From Victivallis lenta (lineage in GTDB: Bacteria; Verrucomicrobiota; Lentisphaeria; Victivallales; Victivallaceae), in the NCBI RefSeq assembly GCF_009695545.1, contig NZ_VUNS01000001.1, positions 248,001-312,000 of the forward strand: a stretch of 64,000 bases of DNA, read 5' to 3'. A program made the position numbers and the translations under genes. How positions within the stretch are numbered: position 1 is the first letter of the stretch; each line of letters begins with the position of its first letter. Below the pieces are notes generated by a model, which ran no database searches, had not been told where the DNA came from, and was given only the letters and a program-made list of their open reading frames with translations. Below are positions 46,501 to 53,879 of the stretch, one piece after another.

Positions 46501-46593
46501 ATTGCCGGCCGAAAGCGCAATCGTCTCCGCCACGGCCGTTCCGGCCGCCGCGGCCAGCAGCGCACACGCCGCAAGAAAAGAAACCAATTTCAT
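43534..46593 (-). CDS. Large secreted glycosidase-like protein with CBM9/DOMON-like C-terminal domain
   Basis: The 1019-residue protein starts with a signal peptide (MKLVSFLAACALLAAAAGTAVA). Residues about 30-160 form a carbohydrate-binding-like beta-sandwich. A TIM-barrel-like region follows: VLARNGIGWGRDRFAWGELHPEPGRFDF, IFDTFREAPAWN, and RAGIPYWITGSGGSWTDESG, resembling clan GH-A glycosidases where the catalytic Glu ends a strand, though I cannot point to both catalytic acids. The C-terminal part (about 850-1019) has the CBM9/DOMON pattern (RLEVQVLDETQECDFPAAEAW and DSVQIALQ). It is likely exported and glycan-directed. It is divergent to the alginate lyase across the 46769-46796 palindrome. 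Confidence 0.7.
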   Translation of the reverse strand: MKLVSFLAACALLAAAAGTAVAETIALSAGNPAWAFDDGSREFSVGAGGGLTRGNGVLRLDGDFAFGGRYAAVALAMDYPDAEEFRFKVRTAASRIAVRFEDAAGRIHEHSAKLSGSDADFQEVGFPVAASAQNGGEPFAPPLKSIRILIHANGFRTDAGFAEIRDVRLTGVSGAKGVIACRAASPEEHFVTPGDAAPFRLSVLAGKEQFSPEELRYRCLDYSGNETASGTASFDAKERILSVPSPQKPGYYDLEFPALGIRSAVVAGEPYTGVAEEYFAMDFSLNGRKRFDTAAFGGFLRVLARNGIGWGRDRFAWGELHPEPGRFDFDGRGERSETLHRLAGEAGISIFDTFREAPAWNRRLRTDRDAEGSETGHYSYGCNVFPRNLIDAARSLAVVASRWSSGKALAVWDAPDAGFGNGFPAEFVTALTKAVSTRFSLDKVPVLLVGGGLAGIRGEDDMLYRAYVSGGLLDDVDAVSLQSGEEISEIEYRVAGLRATERARKNNRAGIPYWITGSGGSWTDESGTGRPEAGTDRRIAAQLVARAIEFRALGAEKFFPFTGKDDRGGERNFGMLDRNDAPLRSMAAYAYLPRALAHREYVGDLKIGGVMRSRVFTDGRDAVACLYAGGERSPLKLPEGLEILKAAGADGRTLEVRDGLVPMDDGIVYLYCDTFGLLPYLEVETPAMELYRLARGFKPAARAAKPVVIQPGYELDGMLYDRFGYRVKNGETVLFKVFFNNLSDKEVTVEPYLNLPAGIRYIEEKKPEEEKDAKKKAERLKLDILPGTQAEYVFRVRFDPSLDRREYTTFSVADRNSNATPLVIAVKPYQVERIALSPGAGPTDWIDFSRPADWKSERIPSAGPDIRAKFRASARKGGLRLEVQVLDETQECDFPAAEAWRGDSVQIALQLRRSAGDFSAPVQAFCAARSREGEKMVRQAPGGGSGPAEGAALAFSRNDGVSSYYVIDIPASALGVPALEKGMMFGISLKVNSAAADGRSGSLSWGDFRNPALFQQLEF

Positions 46594-46744
46594 CGGCCGC
46601 CGCCCTCCCGAACTGAATCCGCTGCGGAAACGGCGGTTCGAATCTCTAAATCAATCATGATTCCACGTCCTGTTCATCATCTTCCGGTTGATGGAATAAA
46701 GATAGCACCGTTCCTTTGAAAATACCAGCGGCGAAACCCACAAT

Positions 46745-46830
46745 CGCTTTTCAATACGCCGAATATGCCGCCGGTTTTCCGGCCGGAAAACCGGCGCAGG
46801 GATTGAAAAGCGCAGCGGAAGTGATATGTT
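46745..46830. promoter_or_regulatory. Divergent operator: perfect 28-bp palindrome inside an 11-bp inverted repeat
   Basis: Half-site CGCCGGTTTTCCGG (46769-46782) is followed directly by its reverse complement (46783-46796), giving a perfect 28-bp palindrome. Outside it an 11-bp inverted repeat, CGCTTTTCAAT (46745-46755) and ATTGAAAAGCG (46802-46812), contains a -35 TTGAAA on each strand. On the plus strand a promoter TTGAAA (46803-46808)-16-TATGTT (46825-46830) fits the alginate lyase gene. I see no good -10 for the minus-strand box. Confidence 0.7.
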
Positions 46831-46867
46831 GAACGGGAGAAGCAACCGCCGGAAAGGATCGATCCGC

Positions 46868-48022
46868 ATGAAAGAAACGCCGTCGCACCGCCGTGCCGCC
46901 CTCTTCGCCGAACCGCTGCTGATGCCCCGGACAGTCTGGGAGCAGGTCAGCAGCGACCTGCCGGCGGCCCCTGCGGCGCTGGCCTGCCTGAAAGCCGAAG
47001 CGGACCGCTGGCTCGGCCTCGAACCGCTCACCGTAACAGCCAAGCAAACGCCGCCGCCGAGCGGGGACCTTCACGATTACACGAGCATGGCCCCCTATTT
47101 CTGGCCGAATCCGGAGACAACGGACGGTCTGCCGTACATCCGGCGTGACGGCGAAACCAACCCCGAATTTTACACGCTGGACAACGCGCGCCTCGAAAAA
47201 CTCTGCGCCGCGGTTCCGGCGCTGATCCTCTACCATAACGTGACCGGTTCCGAGCCGCACGCGGAAAAGGCGGCAGAGCTTCTGCGCGCCTGGTTTCTCG
47301 CTCCGGCCACCCGGATGAACCCGAATCTGCGCCATGCCCAATTCATCCGCGGCGTAACCGACGGGCGCGGCATCGGCATCATCGACACAAACAGCCTGAT
47401 CTTTCTGCTGGACGCGGTCACCCGCCTGCCCGCATCATCGTACTGGACGGAAGACGATTACCGGCAGCTGCAAAGCTGGTTCGCAGCATACACCGGGTGG
47501 CTGACTCTTCATCCGTTCGGTCTCCAGGAGGAATCCGAACCCAACAACCACGGCAGCTGGTACGACGCCCAGGTCATCGCGTTTTCCCGCTTTTCCGGCC
47601 GTGAGGAACAAATTGCCCGGCGGCTGGAACGGACCCTCGAACGTATCCGGCAGCAGATCCGCCCGGACGGGAGCCAGCCGGGAGAGCTCGCCCGCACGCT
47701 TTCCCTGACTTACAGCACCTACAATCTGCTCGCCTTCGCATGTACGGCGGAACTGGCGATAAAAACCGGAGCCGACCTCTGGAACGAATGTCCGGAGCTG
47801 AAAAACGCCCTGAATTACCTGAAACCGTACTACTCGGCGCCGGAAAAGTGGAGCCATCCCCAGATCCGCCCGTTCGAGCCGCGCAGTGCCGCACCGCTGC
47901 TGACGCTGGCCGCCGGACATCTGAACGACGCGGAATTGCGGAGAATGCAGAAGGAGCTGTATCAACCGCAATACCGCATTCTGTTCTCAAAATCGGCGAT
48001 ATCCGGCCGCAAACATCCCTGA
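46868..48022 (+). CDS. Alginate lyase-like protein (PL5-type)
   Basis: This 384-residue protein has the alginate lyase family pattern: SMAPYFWPNPETTDGLPYIRRDG, NPNLRHAQFIRGVTDGRGIGIIDTNSL (residues about 157-183), EPNNHGSWYDAQ with the catalytic-type His, and RPDGSQPGELARTLSLTYSTYNL (residues about 277-299). It would cleave mannuronate-rich alginate or a related uronan. It has no signal peptide, so it may act in the cytoplasm on imported oligomers. I start at ATG 46868 because the promoter at 46803-46830 would place transcription beginning downstream of the upstream ATG (46826). Products could feed the eda-kdgK pathway. It is divergent to the secreted glycosidase-like gene. Confidence 0.8.
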   Translation: MKETPSHRRAALFAEPLLMPRTVWEQVSSDLPAAPAALACLKAEADRWLGLEPLTVTAKQTPPPSGDLHDYTSMAPYFWPNPETTDGLPYIRRDGETNPEFYTLDNARLEKLCAAVPALILYHNVTGSEPHAEKAAELLRAWFLAPATRMNPNLRHAQFIRGVTDGRGIGIIDTNSLIFLLDAVTRLPASSYWTEDDYRQLQSWFAAYTGWLTLHPFGLQEESEPNNHGSWYDAQVIAFSRFSGREEQIARRLERTLERIRQQIRPDGSQPGELARTLSLTYSTYNLLAFACTAELAIKTGADLWNECPELKNALNYLKPYYSAPEKWSHPQIRPFEPRSAAPLLTLAAGHLNDAELRRMQKELYQPQYRILFSKSAISGRKHP

Positions 48023-48059
48023 AATCCCCAAAAAATTTTAATTTTCTCGCAGAAATAAT

Positions 48060-48087
48060 TTGAAAATCCCGAAAAACGGGTTACTTT
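48060..48087 (+). promoter_or_regulatory. Promoter of the tRNA-Thr gene
   Basis: TTGAAA (48060-48065) and TACTTT (48082-48087) with a 16-bp spacer, placing the start about 7 bp before the tRNA. A small CCCG-AAAAA-CGGG hairpin lies in the spacer. Confidence 0.5.
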
Positions 48088-48100
48088 ATGAAACAAATAA

Positions 48101-48176
48101 GCCAATGTAGCTCAGTCGGTAGAGCAATTCACTCGTAATGAATAGGTCATCGGTTCGATTCCGATCATTGGCTCCA
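48101..48176 (+). tRNA. tRNA-Thr (anticodon CGT), CCA encoded
   Basis: A 76-base cloverleaf: acceptor GCCAATG (48101-48107) pairs with CATTGGC (48166-48172), with discriminator T and encoded CCA (48174-48176). The anticodon stem ATTCA/TGAAT encloses loop CTCGTAA with anticodon CGT, and GGTTCGATTCC is the T arm. It is the insertion target of the following mobile element, whose left junction is at the tRNA 3' end. Confidence 0.97.
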
Positions 48177-48668
48177 ATTTGATCTTATCAGCTAGGCGTT
48201 TACACTGCTTGGCTTTTTTCATGCCGAAATTGCGAAAGATACCATCCGCCACCACCGCTTACGCTCAAACACCAAATCATAGACATACAATAGACTGACA
48301 TGGTTTTGAGCGTAGCTTATCTACTGCAAGTTCAATGATCACATAGCTCACAAGGCGTGGGGCAACAAACCATTGGAACAGATTTAAAGTTTAATCGAAA
48401 ATCTGTACAGCTTGCTTATATTCCTCGATTTTGACATTTTCAGAAACTCAATTTTCCTAAAAAATTTTTTGACCGCCTCAAGGCGAAGGTTATCCATATT
48501 GGGATTTCTCCGTATAGGCGACACATTCCCAATTCTTCCCTTATGGTATTTCTGAATTTCGTCCATTGAGCTATTGATGGATCAAAATAACTGATTTTTT
48601 GAAATCTGTCCATTCTTTGGAACCCGTTCCAATTCTGTCTTTTCTTGCCCTAAATTCTCCCTTTTTGA

Positions 48669-48702
48669 AACGGTTTTATATTATTATCGATAATTATATA
48701 AA
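48669..48702 (+). repeat. AT-rich repeat copy 1 (AACGGTTTT-TATTATTATCGAT)
   Basis: The core AACGGTTTTATATTATTATCGAT is shared with copy 2 (51328-51362) apart from one T in the T-run. The right half, centred on TCGA, is a near-palindrome (TTATTATCGATAATTA). It lies about 100 bp before the amidoligase gene. Confidence 0.75.
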
Positions 48703-48740
48703 TGCTCTAAAAATACTAATAATTTTATCTATATTTAGAC

Positions 48741-48768
48741 TTGAAATCTGCGGTCCATCATCTATCTT
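48741..48768 (+). promoter_or_regulatory. Promoter of the amidoligase-GATase genes
   Basis: TTGAAA (48741-48746) and TATCTT (48763-48768) with a 16-bp spacer. A 7-bp inverted repeat ATCTTAA (48764-48770)/TTAAGAT (48791-48797) lies in the leader just before the start codon, where no strong ribosome site is seen. Confidence 0.45.
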
Positions 48769-48803
48769 AAGTTATTGTAATATCAATACTTTAAGATGTA
48801 AAA

Positions 48804-49703
48804 ATGGACAAAATTGCAGAACTTTCAGGAATGCGGTTTGGAGTTGAAATCGAAACTATCGGAATCAGCAGAAAAGACACCGTTTCAGCCATTCTGACAG
48901 TGGTTGGCGGTGAAGTCAAGCATGAGGGCGGTTCTTATGATAAGTGGAGCTGTGCGGCTCCTGACGGTCGTAAATGGAATGCTGTTTCCGATGCTTCGAT
49001 TGGTCGTGGGAATGCGGAGGTCGTTTCTCCGATTTTGAACTATCCTGACGACATTTCAGTTCTGCAAAATGTGATTCGAGCAATCAGAAAAGCTGGCGGC
49101 AAAGTCAATTCGAGCTGTGGTATTCATGTTCATGTCGATGCCTCCAGCCTCAATGGGCGGCAATTGGGAAACCTTGCAAAAATTGTTTACAAGCAAGAAC
49201 CGCTGATTCTGCATGCGCTCCAAATTTCGCAATCACGCTTAAATAGCTACACAAAGCCGACAGAGGAGAATTTTATTGCCGATATCAACAAACATCGTCC
49301 GCAATCACTGACTGAACTTTGTCAACTGTGGTATGGGGAGAATAACCTTGATGAAATGAGGCATACGCACTATCATTCGAGCCGGTATCATGGAGTAAAT
49401 TTTCATTCATTGCTGTATAGGGGAACTGTTGAGTTCAGATGGTTTGAATCGACATTGCATGCCGGAAAGGTGAAATCCTATATCCAATATTGTCTTCTGC
49501 TTGTCAACCGTGCAAGAGAAGTGAAATTCGCTGCCTCAAAGAAGCGTTGCCTCTCCATGGAATCGGCAAAGTATGATTTGAGAGTTCACCTCTTGAGAAT
49601 CGGAGCCATTGGCGATGAATATAAAACCATGCGTCATTTCTTACTGGAAAATATGCCTGGTTGCGCCAGCTATAAACACAAACCTGAATCGAAAGTTGCT
49701 TGA
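48804..49703 (+). CDS. Amidoligase family protein (Amidoligase_2-type)
   Basis: This 299-residue protein has the amidoligase signature: RFGVEIETIG (acidic E15, E17), a CGIHVHVDA box (H108, H110) and TVEFRWFEST (E210, R212), which in this ATP-dependent glutamine-synthetase-like fold bind nucleotide and metal. The family was predicted computationally to form amide bonds, often with a glutamine amidotransferase beside it. Exactly such a gene follows 1 bp later. The substrate is unknown; a peptide, nucleotide or wall component are all possible. The region is AT-rich and mobile. It is followed by the GATase and serine recombinase. Confidence 0.85.
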   Translation: MDKIAELSGMRFGVEIETIGISRKDTVSAILTVVGGEVKHEGGSYDKWSCAAPDGRKWNAVSDASIGRGNAEVVSPILNYPDDISVLQNVIRAIRKAGGKVNSSCGIHVHVDASSLNGRQLGNLAKIVYKQEPLILHALQISQSRLNSYTKPTEENFIADINKHRPQSLTELCQLWYGENNLDEMRHTHYHSSRYHGVNFHSLLYRGTVEFRWFESTLHAGKVKSYIQYCLLLVNRAREVKFAASKKRCLSMESAKYDLRVHLLRIGAIGDEYKTMRHFLLENMPGCASYKHKPESKVA

Positions 49704-49704
49704 T

Positions 49705-50466
49705 ATGTGCGGACAATGTGGAATCATTCTTGGAAAGAAGCGTTGGACTCGGGAAGAACTGGAGGCTCTCGGCAATATGTTCACAGAGTTGTTGAGGTAT
49801 AACGAGCGTCGTGGTCGTGATGCGACGGGAATTTTCATTGCCGATCAGAGTGGGGCAGGAAAAATATTGAAAGCTCCGGTTTCGGCGATGTACTTGACTG
49901 AATCAATAGAATATCAGGAAGCAATCCAGAGTATCAGTAATAAAACTATTGCCTTGCTTGGTCATACTCGGTTTCGGACGGTGGGAACTCCCATGATCAA
50001 CGAGAATAATCACCCGATTCAAACTCAATTCTGTGTCGGTACTCATAACGGAACCATTACCAACCATGAGGAATTGTTCCGTATTCACGATTGGGAAAGA
50101 GTCGGTCAAGTAGATTCCGAAGCAATTTTTCGTTGTGCGGACAATTGTATCCATGATGGAAAACTTGATATGGAGGAATTTTCGAAAAAATTGAAAGGAT
50201 TCAGTGGAACGATGTCCTTCATTCTTTATAATCGGCGGGAAGCCAATGTTGTTTATATCGGAATCGGCAATATGCCGTTATGCTTGCAGTATCATGCGAA
50301 ACTGCAGTGCTTGTGCTATTCAAGTGAACTGATGCCTCTGGCGATGGCGGGGAAAGGCTTCAAAGGTTGGAAACTTATTTCCAATACCCCCATGACACTT
50401 CTTCGTTTCGACACTACCGATTTGATGAGTCGGGATTCAGTTTCAATGCCTTTCAATATTTCATGA
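49705..50466 (+). CDS. Class II glutamine amidotransferase (GATase)
   Basis: This 253-residue protein begins MCGQCGIILG: after Met removal Cys2 is the N-terminal nucleophile of class II GATases. Other motifs fit: LGHTRFRTVGTP with the conserved Arg, GTHNGTITNHEEL with the Asn-Gly pair, VDSEAIF with the conserved acidic residue. It would release ammonia from glutamine for the adjacent amidoligase, which lacks its own glutaminase. It contains only the glutaminase domain. It starts 1 bp after the amidoligase stop, so the two are translated together. Confidence 0.93.
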   Translation: MCGQCGIILGKKRWTREELEALGNMFTELLRYNERRGRDATGIFIADQSGAGKILKAPVSAMYLTESIEYQEAIQSISNKTIALLGHTRFRTVGTPMINENNHPIQTQFCVGTHNGTITNHEELFRIHDWERVGQVDSEAIFRCADNCIHDGKLDMEEFSKKLKGFSGTMSFILYNRREANVVYIGIGNMPLCLQYHAKLQCLCYSSELMPLAMAGKGFKGWKLISNTPMTLLRFDTTDLMSRDSVSMPFNIS

Positions 50467-50586
50467 ATGGGAGTGTATAGAAAAGGGTATCGAAAAATCA
50501 GAGAAAATCACGCTCAGAAAAACGCTGAAAACTGTTGTCAAAAAAATGGTCGTTTATTTGACAGCTCTAAAATGGAGATTAAAAAA

Positions 50587-51162
50587 ATGCGCTGTGTCAT
50601 TTATACTCGGGTCAGCACGGAAGATCAAACAGTGGAAAATCAGATATCGCAATTGAAAGAATATGCAGAACATCAGAACTGGAACATCATTGACATTGTT
50701 TCTGATGTTGCCTCTGGAGGAAAATCGGCAAATGAACGTTCTGGCTTGAAAAAAGTTCTTGCCATGGCAAGGCAGAGAAAATATGACGTTCTGTTATTTT
50801 GGAGCCTCGACCGTTTTTCTCGTGAAGGCTCTCGGAAAACTTTGGAGTATTTGACCAAGCTGGATGACTTTCAGGTGAAGTGGCACAGCTACACAGAGGA
50901 ATATATTTCAAGCCTCGGCATTTTTGCGGATGCCATCATCAGCCTCATGGCTTGCCTTGCCAAGCAGGAGCGGATTCGGATTTCGGAAAGAACTAAAGCT
51001 GGACTTGAAAGAGTTCGCAGCAGAGGGAAAAAACTTGGTCGTCCACAAACTGCCGATGTCGCCGCAATCAGGGAACTTCGCCAGCAAGGATTCAGCCTGG
51101 CTCAAATCGCTCTTCGCTGTAATATATCAAGAGCAAGAGTTCACCAAATCCTTTCAGCCTGA
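50587..51162 (+). CDS. Serine recombinase (resolvase/invertase family)
   Basis: This 191-residue protein has the resolvase catalytic domain: MRCVIYTRVSTEDQ with catalytic Ser10, NQISQLKEYA, SGGKSANERSGLKK, and LLFWSLDRFSREG with the catalytic Arg, then QERIRISERTKAGL (the long helix) and a C-terminal HTH, GFSLAQIALRCNISRARVHQIL. It is of the small resolvase/invertase size, so it acts at specific dimer sites. I start at ATG 50587; an open frame from 50467 follows the GATase stop directly but has no ribosome site. The AT-rich repeats at 48669 and 51328 flank the block that ends with this gene and may be its sites. Confidence 0.93.
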   Translation: MRCVIYTRVSTEDQTVENQISQLKEYAEHQNWNIIDIVSDVASGGKSANERSGLKKVLAMARQRKYDVLLFWSLDRFSREGSRKTLEYLTKLDDFQVKWHSYTEEYISSLGIFADAIISLMACLAKQERIRISERTKAGLERVRSRGKKLGRPQTADVAAIRELRQQGFSLAQIALRCNISRARVHQILSA

Positions 51163-51327
51163 ATCCGATTCAATTTTTTTGAAAAAAATAAAACGAATCC
51201 ATTTCCTAAAAAAGTGTCTTTCTTGGCTATTCATCTCCAGAGCCTTCTGATCAAAAGGTCTGCAGGTTACAGAGAAAAGACACTTTTCCCCATTACCGAC
51301 TCCGCTTCTATTTCTTTCTAAGCTCAG

Positions 51328-51362
51328 AACGGTTTTTATATTATTATCGATTATAATATAAG
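51328..51362 (+). repeat. AT-rich repeat copy 2
   Basis: AACGGTTTTT is followed by ATATTATTATCGAT, matching copy 1 (48669-48702) over 23-24 bp apart from a T-run difference of one base, in the same orientation. It lies between the 3' ends of the serine recombinase and lipoprotein genes. Confidence 0.75.
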
Positions 51363-51373
51363 AACTTGAAAAG

Positions 51374-51397
51374 AAATTATTATCGAAAATAATATAC
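51374..51397 (-). repeat. Partial AT-rich repeat copy 3 (inverted-type half)
   Basis: ATTATTATCGAAAATAATAT lies here and shares the ATTATTATCGA core with copies 1 and 2 but lacks the AACGGTTTT prefix. With copy 2 it forms two TCGA-centred near-palindromes about 33 bp apart, as in resolvase site arrays. Confidence 0.5.
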
Positions 51398-51401
51398 GAG
51401 A

Positions 51402-52244
51402 TCAATTGATCCGCTCCGTTGTCCAGTGATTGATCAGAACCGGGTCGTCATTGGTGGTTTGACAGTCGAATTTCTTCTGATGGAGTTTACCGCCTTGGTC
51501 AAGAAAAGACACTTCTACCATCCCTTGGGAGATAGAAATATTTTGAACCGTGATTCTTTTGCCGACCAGAAAATTAGCAACATTCTCCCCATTTTTCCAA
51601 ATGGATAAATTGGATTCTGTACCTTCGCCGAACGATGATCGTACATGGTAATTCGTTGGTTCGATGATGCTGATCCAGAAAGTGTCTTTCCCCATTTTCA
51701 GTTCACGGCAAAAGGGAATATTAAGCTGAGCAATGGTTTCGAATTCCAGAGTGAAATCATCTTTTTTATTATCAGGAATCACGAAATCTAACTCGCCATG
51801 AGTCAAGGTAACGATTTCCCCTTGAAAGCGGATCGGCGTATTCCGCATGGCGATAAATGCTTGTCGCACCTCTTCGGGAACGGTCAGTTCCGTAAACCGA
51901 TTTTTCAGCCGGGATTCTTCACGTTGACTCTGCATCATCGGAGCAATCGAACCATCGCCCATGGATTCGGCATTGCGGCGATCCATCAGGCGTTGCCATT
52001 CGGCTTGCTCCATGAGGAGTTTGATACGCTCTGATTTTGGAAGAACAGAGAGCTTATATTCCAAGGCAGCAAGCATACGTTCTTCTGCATTGGCCGCGAT
52101 AGCGGCCATTGCAGAGGTCATCTCAAGTTGGGTTTGAGCATCTTCAAGTTCAGCTTCGGCAGCTTGCCGAAACGGAGTTTCCCACTGCGGAATTTGGGTG
52201 CATCCAGTAAGCAACAGAATCGGCAGGATGGAAAAATATTTCAC
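51402..52244 (-). CDS. Lipoprotein of unknown function
   Basis: This 280-residue protein has a lipoprotein signal MKYFSILPILLLTGC (lipobox LTGC). Residues about 24-100 are a Glu/Gln/Ala-rich coiled-coil-like helix (AEAELEDAQTQLEMTSAMAA); the rest is beta-rich, with RFQGEIVTLTHGELDFVIPD and FWISIIEPTNYHV. It is the last gene of the sigma-anti-sigma-kinase operon, 3 bp after the kinase stop. A substrate or structural partner for the kinase's external domain is plausible but unsupported. Function unknown. Confidence 0.75.
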   Translation of the reverse strand: MKYFSILPILLLTGCTQIPQWETPFRQAAEAELEDAQTQLEMTSAMAAIAANAEERMLAALEYKLSVLPKSERIKLLMEQAEWQRLMDRRNAESMGDGSIAPMMQSQREESRLKNRFTELTVPEEVRQAFIAMRNTPIRFQGEIVTLTHGELDFVIPDNKKDDFTLEFETIAQLNIPFCRELKMGKDTFWISIIEPTNYHVRSSFGEGTESNLSIWKNGENVANFLVGKRITVQNISISQGMVEVSFLDQGGKLHQKKFDCQTTNDDPVLINHWTTERIN

Positions 52245-52247
52245 GAT

Positions 52248-53879
52248 TTACCTCTCGTTGGGCAGTTTATATTGTTTCTTCGGCGGACACTTCGGATCGT
52301 GGAGAATTTTCAGCAGTTCAAAGTTTTTCAGCTCGACAAAGTTTGAGTTTCCCGCTCCTTGATAGAGGATCGTGAAATATCCTCCGAGGAAGAAGCTCGG
52401 AGCGTAGAGAACCAATTCGCCATCGATGTATAGACGGAAGATTTTTGAAGTCTGGAGCATTTCGACCTTGTGGAAGCCGGAAGTGTCTTTCGGCTGTTTG
52501 ACCGGTTTGATCTGGAATTTGCGTTCACCGTTCTCAGCTTGATACTCCAGCGGTTTCAGCGTCAATTTTTCTCGGGTTTTCAGCAATGTCCATTGGTAAA
52601 ACGAACGGTCGAAGCCTTTAGTGTTTAGAGCGGCGACTTGAAATATCAGCAGGTCTTCGAGCTTGGAATAGTCTATTTCGAAGCGAATCGTATAGGCATA
52701 ATCCAACGGCAGCATCAACCGTATGCCGCCCTCGGCATTGGCGTAGAGGCGAAGCGTGTTGCCGGACAACCAAAAGTTTCTGGAATGAATGTTCTGCCAC
52801 TCTTTTCCTGAAAAACGGTTGAATACCACCTCCTGACTGCGGGGAGCGAAATCCAGTTTATGCGGAGAATATTTACGGAATACCGGATCAACGTAGCCGG
52901 TTTGGGATGAGTCCGTCTCGGGATCGTTTGCATCGACATTCAAAGAAAAGTAGGTGCGGTGTTGGATTTCTCCGAGCTCCAACGGTTTCTCCGGAGAAAA
53001 CGGTAAAACAATTTTCGGTTTCAGAAGCAACCAAGCACCGCCGAGTATAATCGAAAACAGCAAGCCGATTCCCCAATAACGCATTCTGAAAAGCGTACTC
53101 CATAAGCGTTTTTGCCGTGGAATGCCGTTGGTCAGGGCATTTCTGAACTCTCCGGCTGTTTTGAAGCGCAATGAGGGGTTCTTGTTGCAGGCAGTCAGAA
53201 TCACTTCGTTCAGATGGCTGTATTCATCGTTCAGCAATGAAAGCGGAAACGAGGGATACTCCTCCACATTGTTGCCGGTCAGACAGCAGTAGAGAACCTT
53301 GCCGAGAGCATAGAGGTCGTCGGCATTGCTCCTGCCGCCGGAACCGGATTTCAACCGCTCCGGGGGGATGAAACCCAATGTGCCGCCCAGACTCAGCGAT
53401 TGCGAAACGGAACGTACCAGACCGATGTCGGAAAGCTTGGGTTCGTTATGGACATAGAGAATGTTTTCCGGCTTGATGTCCCGGTGAACCAATCCGGCTT
53501 GATGCAGAGTTTCCAACCCGGAGAGCAGTTTTTCTCCCAACTCAACGGTTTCGGCGGGAGTGAAACGCTTTTTTCGGTTCAGCAAATTCCCAAGCGTTGC
53601 CGGAACATAAATTTCGTCAGAGCTGAGATTATCGGCAAGCTCCATCGTGTAATAAAGAGTATTCCCGATTTCCCCGATATGGAAAAGCCGGATCAGGTGC
53701 GGAGAATCGGCAGTCCGGGAATAACAGCGGAGTCCGGCGAGTTCTTTTTCGATCTGTTCCGACTTTTCGATCGTTTTCAAGGCGACAAGAGCCCCGGCAC
53801 GGTTACGGGCGATCCATACCTCGCCATAGGCTCCATGCCCGCATTTTTTCAAAATCTCATAGTCGGGAATATCGATCAT
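52248..53879 (-). CDS. Transmembrane Ser/Thr protein kinase (Hanks-type) with external sensor-like domain
   Basis: The 543-residue protein has a kinase domain at about 1-260: CGHGAYGEVW (P-loop), LVALKTI (K35), LVHRDIKPENI (H132-N139), then SDIGLVRS where the usual DFG is DIG, and GTLGFIPPERL. A single helix follows (about 269-286, GIGLLFSIILGG), and about 250 residues outside the membrane that resemble a beta-sandwich (FEIDYSKLEDLLIFQVAAL; FRLYIDGELVLYAPSF), as in LamG/concanavalin-like domains. It is active-looking apart from the Phe-to-Ile change. It overlaps the small secreted gene by 4 bp and leads into the lipoprotein gene. It likely signals to the sigma factor upstream. Confidence 0.92.
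   Translation of the reverse strand: MIDIPDYEILKKCGHGAYGEVWIARNRAGALVALKTIEKSEQIEKELAGLRCYSRTADSPHLIRLFHIGEIGNTLYYTMELADNLSSDEIYVPATLGNLLNRKKRFTPAETVELGEKLLSGLETLHQAGLVHRDIKPENILYVHNEPKLSDIGLVRSVSQSLSLGGTLGFIPPERLKSGSGGRSNADDLYALGKVLYCCLTGNNVEEYPSFPLSLLNDEYSHLNEVILTACNKNPSLRFKTAGEFRNALTNGIPRQKRLWSTLFRMRYWGIGLLFSIILGGAWLLLKPKIVLPFSPEKPLELGEIQHRTYFSLNVDANDPETDSSQTGYVDPVFRKYSPHKLDFAPRSQEVVFNRFSGKEWQNIHSRNFWLSGNTLRLYANAEGGIRLMLPLDYAYTIRFEIDYSKLEDLLIFQVAALNTKGFDRSFYQWTLLKTREKLTLKPLEYQAENGERKFQIKPVKQPKDTSGFHKVEMLQTSKIFRLYIDGELVLYAPSFFLGGYFTILYQGAGNSNFVELKNFELLKILHDPKCPPKKQYKLPNER

Larger units (their letters stand above)
48177..48803. other. AT-rich element-end region without a convincing gene
   Basis: This 627-bp stretch follows the tRNA. 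It holds a perfect 10-bp inverted repeat TACGCTCAAA (48260-48269)/TTTGAGCGTA (48305-48314), the first copy of the AACGGTTTT repeat (48669-48702) and a promoter TTGAAA (48741-48746)-16-TATCTT (48763-48768) for the amidoligase gene. A 60-codon frame on the minus strand has no ribosome site. Integrase-binding sites are expected in such a region but cannot be assigned. Confidence 0.5.

Noticed and set aside
48384-48566. A 60-codon frame on the minus strand next to the tRNA.
   Set aside because: It has no ribosome site, an odd composition and no recognisable motif; it is more likely chance coding in AT-rich DNA.
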